NCBI RefSeq assembly: GCF_000285835.1
Contig: NZ_HE978609.1
Location: forward strand, 51,870 to 115,869
Source of the DNA: Brevibacterium senegalense
GTDB lineage: Bacteria > Actinomycetota > Actinomycetes > Actinomycetales > Brevibacteriaceae
Direction: 5' to 3'
Length of the DNA stretch: 64,000 nt
The first letter of the stretch is position 1, and every line of letters begins with the position of its first letter. Below the pieces are notes generated by a model, which was not told the origin of the DNA, made no database searches, and saw only the letters and a program-made list of their open reading frames with translations. The position numbers and the translations under genes are program-made. Shown piece after piece: positions 42,218 through 50,420 of this stretch.

Positions 42218-42333
42218 GCGGCATCGTCACCAGCATGTGTGTCAGTCCCATATGCGGAGCTTATCGTCCGTTCGGTGGGGCTGGGTCGCACACTCGCGGG
42301 GAATCAGTGTGCGACAGACGGCGTTCACCGGGC

Positions 42334-43383
42334 ATGAAGGCCTTCGGATTCCTCAGCTTCGGTCACTACGGAGCCCCCGCCAGCGGATACACCGCACGCG
42401 ACATGCTCACCCAGGCGATCGACCTCTCGGTCGCAGCGGACGAGATCGGAGTGAACGGCGCGTACTTCCGCGTCCACCACTTCGCGCGGCAGGCGGCCTC
42501 ACCGTTCCCGCTGCTGTCCGCGATCGCGGCGCGCACCCAGCGCATCGAGGTGGGCACCGGGGTCATCGATCTGCGCTACGAGAATCCCCTCTATTTCGCG
42601 GAGGAGGCCGCCGCCCTCGATCTCATCGCGGACAACCGCATCGCGCTGGGCATCTCGCGCGGCTCACCCGAACCCGCGCTGCGCGGGTGGGAGTCCTTCG
42701 GCTACACCGGCTCCGAGGATCCCCGTGGCGCGGACATCGCCCGCTTGACCTTCGACCGGATCCTCGAGGCGATCTCCGGCCGCCCGATCGCGCCGGCGGA
42801 CCCCGCCCAGTACGGCCCCGGTCAGAAGCTTCCGCTCGAACCGCACTCCCCCGGCCTGCAGGAGCGCCTGTGGTGGGGTGCCGGTTCCCGCGACACCGCG
42901 GTCTGGGCGGCGCAGAAGGGTGTCAATCTCATGAGCTCGACCCTGCTGACGGAGGCGACCGGCCAGGCGTTCGGAGACCTCCAGGCGGAGCAGATCGATC
43001 TCTACCGCCGGGAGTGGGCGAGCGCGGGACACGCACACACGCCGCGCGTGTCCGTGAGCCGCAGCGTTTTCCCGGTCGTGAGCGCCGAAGATCAGCAGTT
43101 CTATCAGCTGCGCCAGGGCCAGGGCTCGGATCAGGTGGGCACAATCGACGGGTTCCGCTCCACCTTCGGCCGCACATACGTGGGCGAGCCGGACGAACTC
43201 ATCGACGAGCTGAAGAATGACGCGGCCGTCATGAGCGCGGACACCCTCATGCTCACGATCCCCTCGCAGCTGGGCGTCGACTTCAACGCACGCCTGCTCC
43301 ACTCCTTCGCGCAGCACGTCGCCCCGGCACTGGGCTGGGCGTCGAACCGCGAAGGCCCGGTCCAGGGAGACACGATCGACTGA
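42334..43383 (+). CDS. Luciferase-like (LLM class) flavin-dependent monooxygenase
   Basis: FMNH2-dependent oxygenase of 349 residues with the bacterial-luciferase barrel. N-terminal FGFLSFGHYG, ADEIGVNGAYFRVHHF, AARTQRIEVGTGVIDLRYENPLYFAEEAAALDLIADNRIALGISRGSP are typical of LLM proteins. The fold is the one used by LuxA, but thousands of non-luminous LLMs share it, and the protein is not close enough by eye to name it LuxA. The ATG at 42334 is chosen because the family begins here; the ribosome site is weak. Divergent from the MFS gene. Confidence 0.85.
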   Translation: MKAFGFLSFGHYGAPASGYTARDMLTQAIDLSVAADEIGVNGAYFRVHHFARQAASPFPLLSAIAARTQRIEVGTGVIDLRYENPLYFAEEAAALDLIADNRIALGISRGSPEPALRGWESFGYTGSEDPRGADIARLTFDRILEAISGRPIAPADPAQYGPGQKLPLEPHSPGLQERLWWGAGSRDTAVWAAQKGVNLMSSTLLTEATGQAFGDLQAEQIDLYRREWASAGHAHTPRVSVSRSVFPVVSAEDQQFYQLRQGQGSDQVGTIDGFRSTFGRTYVGEPDELIDELKNDAAVMSADTLMLTIPSQLGVDFNARLLHSFAQHVAPALGWASNREGPVQGDTID

Positions 43384-43492
43384 CTCGCCTGAGCCGATTG
43401 ACCCCCATCGAATACGAGACCATCATGAACCCCACCGCGGCCCTCGCAGCCTGACACCCCGACTGTCACCTATCCGTGCGGCAGTCCCCTCC

Positions 43493-44710
43493 TCAGTGGT
43501 CCGGGCCTGCATCGGAGTCCTCTGCACGAGATGTGTCGTCGTTCTGCGCCGCGTCGTGGACCGTGCTGTCATCGTTCTCTGCGCTGCGTGAGCGGCGCCG
43601 CGCCTCGCGCCGTGCGCGCTCCCGGTAGCTATAGGCGGCCTCGTGCACCGACTCTTCACTTTCGAAGCCAGACCCAATCGCACCCGCGATCGTCGCAGCG
43701 GCGGTCGCGAACAGGGTCACCAGGAGATACTCGCCCAGTCCGTATTCGTCTCCGGCGTACTGGCTGAACACCTCCGGAGTGAAAACGATCAGCGCGGCAG
43801 TCAGGTTCAGGACGAACAGCCCCGCATAGCCGCACGTCAGCCCAATAGCGAGGGTCAAGACAGTCGACGCGTTGAACAGCACCGTTCGCTCACGTTCCTG
43901 CGGCGGCAGATCTTTGGCTCGTTCCCAGAGGCGGTGATAGACGATGAGCCACGTGATCATCGCCGTCATTGAGGCAACGACGACGGCGACCAGCTGCCAC
44001 GCTGCCATGGTGAGTGCGAGTTCCCACAGCGTGGCGTTCAACAGATAGAACGCGCTGAACGCGAACGCTCCCACCAACGCCCCTCGGAGACCGGAGACCA
44101 GCCGCCACGGACGGTTATCCCGGACCATTCCCACGAGCAGCCGCAGACGTCCGCGGTTCGCGAAGATACGGACGTCGACCCCGTCTTGGTCTGGGGTCGT
44201 CCGCTCGAAGGCGCCGCCCAGAGCCGGGACCCGTGACCGCCGATGCGCCTGGGACTCGTCCTTCGGAATGGTCCCGCTGCGCATGTCCCCAATGAGCTGT
44301 GTCACCACCTCTGAAACTCGCCTTCGTAGTCTCATGGCCCCGAAGGCCGGCAGTGAAACCACCGCCACGTTCCGACTGCGGTTGGCGTCAGCGACGACGG
44401 GGCGCCGGTCGATCATCAGTGGGAGGTCGGTCACGCATACCGCGAGGTCCCAGCCATGTTCCCGCTTACGCTGGGCTGCCAGGTCCATCATCTCAAACCG
44501 CTTCTCGTCACTGGGAGGCAGCCTCTCTCGGTGCACCTCCACTCTCCAGTGACCCTCAGAGAGCTGCTCGGCGAGCAGGCCAGGCAGTTCCTGTTCGAGA
44601 TGCTTCGCGACTGTCAGGGCGGTGGTGACCGGATCGGCCACCACCCCGACCACGACCTCCCCCGTCGGGCTCTGCGTCGTCCCGATGGGTTCACACTTGT
44701 GAGTCGTCAA
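43493..44710 (-). CDS. Membrane protein of unknown function (four spans)
   Basis: Not recognised. The 405-residue protein has a soluble N-terminal half (residues 1-195) with a predicted alpha/beta pattern (VVVGVVADPVTTALTVAKHL, WDLAVCVTDLPLMIDRRPVVADAN), then four hydrophobic segments around 205-228, 232-258, 278-305 and 325-348, and a charged Arg/Asp tail. The start is TTG 44710, supported by GGAAGGAG 7 nt upstream. No neighbour suggests a role. Base composition is somewhat lower in GC than nearby genes. Confidence 0.7.
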   Translation of the reverse strand: MTTHKCEPIGTTQSPTGEVVVGVVADPVTTALTVAKHLEQELPGLLAEQLSEGHWRVEVHRERLPPSDEKRFEMMDLAAQRKREHGWDLAVCVTDLPLMIDRRPVVADANRSRNVAVVSLPAFGAMRLRRRVSEVVTQLIGDMRSGTIPKDESQAHRRSRVPALGGAFERTTPDQDGVDVRIFANRGRLRLLVGMVRDNRPWRLVSGLRGALVGAFAFSAFYLLNATLWELALTMAAWQLVAVVVASMTAMITWLIVYHRLWERAKDLPPQERERTVLFNASTVLTLAIGLTCGYAGLFVLNLTAALIVFTPEVFSQYAGDEYGLGEYLLVTLFATAAATIAGAIGSGFESEESVHEAAYSYRERARREARRRSRSAENDDSTVHDAAQNDDTSRAEDSDAGPDH

Positions 44711-44923
44711 AAGTCGACTCCTTCCGCGTTGTCAGTTCGCGTGCTCCTACCGGCTTCTCAGAGTCTCGATTCCTCATCCCAGAGTGCTTCAGCTGATTTC
44801 AGGCACCAGGGAAGCAACCCCGGTTCATGCCAGGCGAGAGCACAAGCAGACCGGCGGCCTTGAAGTTCTCATGCTGCCCCACTCCTCGGGTGGACACTCG
44901 AGCCTCCACGTCCCGCGTCAGTC

Positions 44924-45055
44924 TTAGGAGGAGGTGGGGTTGAGCACCACTTTAGTCCACCCGTCATCGCGGGCGTCGAAGTGTGCGTAGGCGTCCGGGG
45001 CGTCGTCGAGCGGGAGATTGTGGGACACGATCCACGAGGGCGTGACCTTATCGGC
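44924..45055 (-). pseudogene. C-terminal fragment of a zinc alcohol/formaldehyde dehydrogenase
   Basis: The last 41 codons before the stop at 44924 ([20 protein letters not shown] then YAHFDARDDGWTKVVLNP) match the C-terminus of glutathione-independent formaldehyde dehydrogenase-like medium-chain ADHs. Upstream sequence in any frame shows no cofactor or catalytic domain, so about nine tenths of the gene is missing. Confidence 0.7.
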
Positions 45056-45380
45056 GAGCTGGATCGCCGTGGGACTGACGCTGGGCGCGTATCTCAACTG
45101 GCTCATCGTCGCGCCGCGGCTGCGCGCGTACACAGAGGTGTCGCGCAGCGCATGGTGCTCGCCATCGGTCACCGTCGCGAGGTCTACCGCTGACAGCAGC
45201 CAGCCGCGCCCGTGCACGATCGACGCCCGATCGTGCCTGATAAACCACGTCCCCACCCCATGGGCTAGAGTCGACGGCGAACAACAGACGCGGGAGCTCG
45301 GTGAACCGGGCTGAGAGGACGGCTGACTGGCCGTCGACCGCACGAACCTGTCCGGGTAATGCCGGCGAAGGGACACGTCG
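45056..45380. other. Non-coding gap between ADH fragment and symporter
   Basis: It holds a perfect 9-bp inverted repeat GCACGATCG/CGATCGTGC (45214-45236) and the symporter leader with GAAGGGA before the ATG at 45381. No gene could be supported. Confidence 0.4.
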
Positions 45381-46859
45381 ATGCTCAGCACCACTGTCAC
45401 AGCACTCATCCTCGCCCTCACCCTGGCGAGCTTCTTCGTGGTGGGCCTGCGCACGGGCGCGGACCGATCCGTCGAGGAGTTCGCCGTTGCCCGCGGCACC
45501 CAGTCCGGCGCGGCCCTGGGCCTGTCGTTCTTCGCCTCGGGCGTGGGCTCCTGGATGCTCTTCTCCGCCCCCGAGGTCGGCGCCACCGGCGGGATCGCCG
45601 CCGCCGTGGGCTACGGGGTGGGCGTCGTCCTGCCGCTCGTGGGCCTCCTGCTGGTGGGTGGCCGCCTGCGCCGTCTGCTGCCGGAGGGCTACGACCTCGC
45701 CCAGTTCGTCCGCCTCCGTTTCGGTCCCGGCATGCAGGGCTACGTCCTGCTCATCTCGATGCTCTACATGTTCACGGCGCTGGCGGCCGAGCTGACCGCC
45801 GTCAGCAGCGTGCTGGGCCGCATCTCCGACCTGGATCCCCGGATCGGCATCATCGCGGTCGCGGCCGTCACCGCCGCCTACACCGCGGTGGGCGGGCTGC
45901 GCGCCTCGATCGGCACGGACCGCTGGCAGTCGTGGCTGCTCTTCGCTCTCGTCATCGTCATCGGGGGGTGGCTAGCCCTGCGCGGCCTGGGCCTGCTGGA
46001 GACCGCACCCCTGACCACCGCCGAGGCCGGGGCCAGCACCCCTGCCCTGCCCGCCTCCGCATTCCTCACCGTCGACTGGACAGGCATCGAGGCCGGTGTC
46101 ACCGTCGCCATCGCGGTCACCGCGACGACGCTGTTCCACAACGGCTACTGGCAGCGCGTGTGGGCCGCCCGCGACCTCACCGCACTGCGCCGCGGCGCCG
46201 TCCTGGGATCGCTCACCCGCTTCCCCATCGTGGTCGCGGCCGGGTGCGTGGGCATCGTCGCGGCAGTCCTGGGTCTGGATCCCGGGTCTCCCCCGGCACC
46301 GTTCTTCGCGCTCGTGGCGGGCGGGCCCACGTGGCTGCTCCTGGCGATCCTCGTGCTCACGCTCACCCTCATCGCCTCAACCGCGGACACGCTGCAGAAT
46401 GGCATCGCTGCCGCGATCGCCGTGCGCGCGCCACGACTGGGAGTCACGGGGGCACGCGTCCTCACAGTCATCGCGACGCTCATCCCCGCAGCGATCGCCT
46501 TCCAGGGGTTCTCCGTCCTGCGGCTCTTCCTCATCGCGGACCTCTTCTGCGCCGCGACCCTGGTGCCAGTCCTCCTGGGGCTGTGGAGCCGCACGACGCG
46601 GACGGGTGCGCTGACCGGCGCGGTCGCGGGTCTCGTGTCCGCTGCCGGGTACGGGCTGGTCGTCACCGGATTCGACCCCGCGAGCGCGCTGGCCGTCACG
46701 ACGTTCGCGGACGGGCTGACGCTGGGGCCATTCGCCGCAGCACTCCTGGGCTCGGGGCTCGTCACGCTGGTGCTGAGCCTCCTCACCCGACCCGCCTCAC
46801 CGGCACAAGGCGACACGCGCGCGACCGCGCCCGCCGCAGCCGGCCTGCTCGATCGCTGA
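45381..46859 (+). CDS. Sodium:solute symporter (SSS family)
   Basis: Membrane symporter of 492 residues, about 13 helices. SSS features are the first helix followed by GLRTGADRSVEEFAVARGTQ, FFASGVGSWMLFSAPEVGA, YTAVGGLRASIGTDRWQSWL, the LFHNGYWQRVWAARD block and TLIASTADTLQNGIAAA (Na2-site region). The group resembles uncharacterised SSS carriers related to proline/pantothenate transporters. The ATG at 45381 has GAAGGGA upstream. The LuxE-like gene starts 16 nt after its stop, so it probably imports a substrate for, or exports a need of, that pathway; the solute is unknown. Confidence 0.88.
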   Translation: MLSTTVTALILALTLASFFVVGLRTGADRSVEEFAVARGTQSGAALGLSFFASGVGSWMLFSAPEVGATGGIAAAVGYGVGVVLPLVGLLLVGGRLRRLLPEGYDLAQFVRLRFGPGMQGYVLLISMLYMFTALAAELTAVSSVLGRISDLDPRIGIIAVAAVTAAYTAVGGLRASIGTDRWQSWLLFALVIVIGGWLALRGLGLLETAPLTTAEAGASTPALPASAFLTVDWTGIEAGVTVAIAVTATTLFHNGYWQRVWAARDLTALRRGAVLGSLTRFPIVVAAGCVGIVAAVLGLDPGSPPAPFFALVAGGPTWLLLAILVLTLTLIASTADTLQNGIAAAIAVRAPRLGVTGARVLTVIATLIPAAIAFQGFSVLRLFLIADLFCAATLVPVLLGLWSRTTRTGALTGAVAGLVSAAGYGLVVTGFDPASALAVTTFADGLTLGPFAAALLGSGLVTLVLSLLTRPASPAQGDTRATAPAAAGLLDR

Positions 46860-46875
46860 ATGAGAGGACTCCACG

Positions 46876-48147
46876 ATGACGACCGCATCGCACCCCACGA
46901 GCCACGACTCCGCCGCACTGTCCGCGCTGGATGCGGACATCCTCGCGTTCATCCAGTCCGAGGACCCCGATCCCGCCACGTTCGACGCGCTGGCACTGCG
47001 GCTCTTCGCCCATCAGTTCGAGGCCAACCCCGCGTATCAGCGGTATTGCCGCAGCCGGAAGGCCACACCCGACCGCCTGCGGCACTGGAGTGAGATCCCC
47101 GCTGTGCCACTGACCGCGTTCAAGCGCCTCACTCTCACGACCGTCCCAGAGAAGGATGCCGCCGCCGTCTTCATGACCTCCGGCAGCACCGACCCCGCCA
47201 GCCGAGGCCGCAATCACCACCGGCACCTGGCGCTCTACGACGCCTCTCTCCTGCGCTCCTTCCGCGACCGGTTCCTGCCAGAGCAGTCCAGCCCCTTGGG
47301 CGACGACTCCACGAGTGGCGCGCCCACGGGCTATGTCGCGCCAGATGGCGCACTCCCACAGTGCGACCGAATGCGCATCCTCGTCCTCAACGCACCGCGG
47401 GAGCAGGCACCGCACTCGTCGATCGCGCACTTCTTCTCCACGCTCGTCGAGCACCGGGGCACTCCCGACAGCCTCCACCTCGTGAGCGACGACGGGCTCG
47501 ACGTCGACACGGCTCTGAACGCTTTCGCGCAGGCGGAGCATTCCGGCAAGCCGCTGGCCGTCCTGGGCACGTCGTTCTCCTTCGTCCACCTCCTCGACGC
47601 GATGGCCGACGTCGACCGGACGTTCCGTCTGCCCGCCGGCTCCCGAGTCCTCGACACCGGCGGGTTCAAGGGGAAGTCCCGCGAGGTGACGGCCGAAGAC
47701 CTGCGCCAGGCGTTCCGTGTGCGGCTAGGTGTGCCGGAGGATCACTGCGCGAACTACTACGGCATGACGGAGATCAGCACCCAGTACTACGACCGCACTC
47801 CCCTGGGCGCTGTCCCGGACGAGCGCGCGAAGGTCGTCCCCCACTGGGCGCGCCTGGTCGTCGTCGATCCGCTCACCCGCACCCCAGTCCCCCATGGTGA
47901 GCCGGGCCTTCTGCTCCACCTGGACCTGGCAAACGCGAGCTCCTGCCTGGCCGTCCTGTCCGACGACATCGGCTGGGCGGCCGGCTCCGATCCGACAGCC
48001 CGCGCCCACACCTCACCAGGACTGGGAACTGCGGACGTGGTCCTGCGCGGCCGAGCCGCAGGGGCAGAGGCCCGCGGGTGTTCGCTGGCACTGGACGAGG
48101 TCCTCAGCGCCAATCGCACCCCGGCCGTTCCGCCCTCCCGCCCATGA
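46876..48147 (+). CDS. LuxE-like acyl-protein synthetase (acyl-adenylating)
   Basis: Adenylating ligase of 423 residues related to LuxE, which activates a fatty acid as acyl-AMP and transfers it to a Cys for reduction by LuxC (family knowledge). It has the LuxE N-terminal pattern (HQFEANPAYQRYC, IPAVPLTAFKRL), the phosphate loop FMTSGSTDPASRGRNHH with TSGST at residues 101-105, GTSFSFVHLLDAM, GGFKGKSREV and the adenylate motif NYYGMTEISTQYYD near residue 295. GAGAGGA precedes the ATG. Its stop overlaps the LuxC-like ATG (ATGA), so the two proteins are made together. Confidence 0.85.
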   Translation: MTTASHPTSHDSAALSALDADILAFIQSEDPDPATFDALALRLFAHQFEANPAYQRYCRSRKATPDRLRHWSEIPAVPLTAFKRLTLTTVPEKDAAAVFMTSGSTDPASRGRNHHRHLALYDASLLRSFRDRFLPEQSSPLGDDSTSGAPTGYVAPDGALPQCDRMRILVLNAPREQAPHSSIAHFFSTLVEHRGTPDSLHLVSDDGLDVDTALNAFAQAEHSGKPLAVLGTSFSFVHLLDAMADVDRTFRLPAGSRVLDTGGFKGKSREVTAEDLRQAFRVRLGVPEDHCANYYGMTEISTQYYDRTPLGAVPDERAKVVPHWARLVVVDPLTRTPVPHGEPGLLLHLDLANASSCLAVLSDDIGWAAGSDPTARAHTSPGLGTADVVLRGRAAGAEARGCSLALDEVLSANRTPAVPPSRP

Positions 48148-49613
48148 CCCTCGACGTCTCCTTCCTCCCGCAGCTCACAGACGCGGAGCACAGTGCCCTC
48201 ACGTGGACGACATCCACGCGCGGAGGCGTCGCGCTGCAGGCGCCGGAACCCACCCCGGCGCTCGTCACCACTCTCACCGAGCGACTGCGAGATGCCCAGC
48301 AAACTCACCTGGCTGACCGTTCTGTGCTCGACATCGTCGACGCGCTGGGGCGCGTCCAGGCACTGTGGGCGAACCCGGACTTCTCCCTGCGGCGCACGGC
48401 GGAGGACGCGCTCCCCCGCCTCACCGGGTACGCGCCCCTGCATGTGCGCCGCACCCTGCGCGACTACCTCACGACGTTCCGCCGCGATCGGCTGCTGCGG
48501 TTCCTGGCGCAGGACTTCCCGGACCCGGGCGTCCTCGACGGGTTCCGCCCCTCCCCTGCCGGTGGCCGCCGCCGGGCCCGGGGCCCCGCCGTCCTCACTC
48601 AGGTGTTTGCCGGCAATGTTCCCGGGCTGCCCGCCTGGGATCTGATCTGCGGGCTGCTCGTGAAGTCCGCATCATTGGGCAAGCCCGCCTCCGGCGAGCC
48701 GCTGTTCGCCTCGCTCTTCACCCGGTCCCTCGCCGAGATCGATGCCGACCTCGCCTCCTGCCTCGCCATCCTGCCCTGGCCCGGTGGGGACGACGCGATC
48801 GAGACCGCCGCGTTCGCGGGATCGGATGCCGTCGTCGCCACGGGTTCGCGGGCTGCACTCGCGGACCTGCGCACTCGCGTGCCCGCACGCGTGCGGCTCA
48901 TCGAGCACGGCGCGACCGTGAGCGTCGCGGTCCTCGCCGCCGAGGCCCTGCGCACCGACCGCTACACGGAGACCGCCCGCAGGCTGGCCCGGGACATCGC
49001 CCACTACGACCAGCAGGCCTGCCTCTCCCCACACGTCGCGTACATCGAGACGACTGCATCGGACACGGGCGTCCCCGTCGACGTGTTCGCCGCGGCTGTC
49101 GCGACGGAGCTCGCTGCGATCGAACGCCGGAATCCGCGCGCACCGCTCACGCTCGAGGAGGCCGCTGCGTGGACGAGTGCGCGCGAGGACGCGGAGTTCT
49201 CCACATGGGACGACGAAGCACAGTCGCTGTTCACTGCCGGCGACGACTCTCCCTGGGCTGTCTCGGTCGAGACTGTCAACTCACCGTTCCAGGCGTCCCC
49301 GCTGGGACGTTTCGTGCGCCTGATCCCTGTGACCGAACCGTCAGCGATCGGTCGCAGCCTGGCTGGGGTGACACGCATCGTGCAGTCGGCAGGCCTGGCC
49401 TGCGCACCCGCCAGGGCGGAGGAGTTCGCAGAGGTGCTCTCGGCGGCGGGCGTGGACCGGGTGGCCGCGCTGGGACGGATGGGAGCACCGGCGGCCGGCT
49501 GGCACCACGACGGGCGGCCGGGCCTGGGCGACCTCGTGACGTGGACGGACCTCGAGCCGTCTGTCGATGCGGAGCTCGACCTCTACGACCCGGACGACCG
49601 GTCCGGCGCATGA
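48144..49613 (+). CDS. LuxC-like acyl reductase (aldehyde-forming)
   Basis: NADPH-dependent acyl-thioester reductase of 489 residues, ALDH-fold, related to LuxC, which reduces the acyl group passed from LuxE to a fatty aldehyde. LuxC features are VFAGNVPGLPAWDLICGLLVKSASLGKPASGEPLFASLF, then FAGSDAVVATGS, and the catalytic-Cys block HYDQQACLSPHVAYIET near residue 293, comparable to the active Cys of LuxC. It overlaps the LuxE-like gene by 4 nt, and the SDR gene follows after 17 nt. Confidence 0.85.
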   Translation: MTLDVSFLPQLTDAEHSALTWTTSTRGGVALQAPEPTPALVTTLTERLRDAQQTHLADRSVLDIVDALGRVQALWANPDFSLRRTAEDALPRLTGYAPLHVRRTLRDYLTTFRRDRLLRFLAQDFPDPGVLDGFRPSPAGGRRRARGPAVLTQVFAGNVPGLPAWDLICGLLVKSASLGKPASGEPLFASLFTRSLAEIDADLASCLAILPWPGGDDAIETAAFAGSDAVVATGSRAALADLRTRVPARVRLIEHGATVSVAVLAAEALRTDRYTETARRLARDIAHYDQQACLSPHVAYIETTASDTGVPVDVFAAAVATELAAIERRNPRAPLTLEEAAAWTSAREDAEFSTWDDEAQSLFTAGDDSPWAVSVETVNSPFQASPLGRFVRLIPVTEPSAIGRSLAGVTRIVQSAGLACAPARAEEFAEVLSAAGVDRVAALGRMGAPAAGWHHDGRPGLGDLVTWTDLEPSVDAELDLYDPDDRSGA

Positions 49614-49630
49614 GACAGACAGGAGACAGA

Positions 49631-50413
49631 ATGCTGGGGACCAGTCGGATGCTGGAGGGGCGGACGGCGCTCGTGACCGGCTCGGGCCGCGGGATCGGGG
49701 CGGCGATCGCGCGCGGGCTGGCGCAGCACGGAGCGGATGTCGCGATCAACTGCCTGCGCGACACGGAGTCCGCCCAGCAGGTCGTCGCGGATGTCGAGGC
49801 GGCAAGCGGTCGCGGGATCGTGATCGCTGCGGACGTGACGGATCCGGCCGCGGCGAGGCGACTGGTCGAAGAGACCCGAGAGCAGCTGGGGCCCATCGAC
49901 ATCGTGGTCCACAATGCGCTGGCCGGATTCCAGTTCGATCCCCGGGGACGGCGTGCCGCGTGGAATCTGAGTGTCGAGGACTACACCGCGCAGGTGAACG
50001 CGGCGGTGGGTGCCGCGCACGCGGTCACGCAGGCCGCGCTGCCTGACCTCACGGGGCACGGGCGCGGGCGCATCGTGTCCGTGCTTTCCGACCTCATCGA
50101 GCGACCGGGCGTTCCGTACCCGGACTACGTGACGGCGAAATCTGCACTGTTGGGCTGGTCGCGGGCGATGAGCGCGGAACTGGGGCCACTGGGCGTGACG
50201 GTCAACTGCGTGGCACCCGGCCTGGTGCCGTCGACCGGCGCAGCGAGTGGGACGGATGACCACCTGCGGGACTCGCTCGAGGCGGCCACCCCGCTGCGCA
50301 GGCTGGCGGAGCCCGAGGACGTCGCCGGTGCCGTGCTCGCGTTCGCCTCCGACTGGCTGGGCTTCGTGACCGGCGCGTGCCTGTTCGTCGACGGCGGCCT
50401 CGTCATGCGGTGA
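49631..50413 (+). CDS. SDR-family oxidoreductase (3-oxoacyl-ACP reductase-like)
   Basis: Classical short-chain dehydrogenase of 260 residues. The cofactor motif is TGSGRGIG at residues 17-24, the HNA motif stands for NNAG, the catalytic Ser is in VSVLSD and the YxxxK pair in YVTAK. DGG near the C-terminus completes the family pattern. AGGAG lies 5 nt before the ATG. As third enzyme after a LuxE-LuxC pair it could reduce the aldehyde or handle a hydroxy/keto acyl intermediate; this is inference from position. Confidence 0.85.
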   Translation: MLGTSRMLEGRTALVTGSGRGIGAAIARGLAQHGADVAINCLRDTESAQQVVADVEAASGRGIVIAADVTDPAAARRLVEETREQLGPIDIVVHNALAGFQFDPRGRRAAWNLSVEDYTAQVNAAVGAAHAVTQAALPDLTGHGRGRIVSVLSDLIERPGVPYPDYVTAKSALLGWSRAMSAELGPLGVTVNCVAPGLVPSTGAASGTDDHLRDSLEAATPLRRLAEPEDVAGAVLAFASDWLGFVTGACLFVDGGLVMR

Positions 50414-50420
50414 CGCAGCT

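Noticed and set aside
42334-50413. Complete bioluminescence (lux) operon
   Set aside because: LuxA/LuxB pair and LuxD are missing, and the LLM gene is separated from the LuxEC pair by a membrane gene and a pseudogene.
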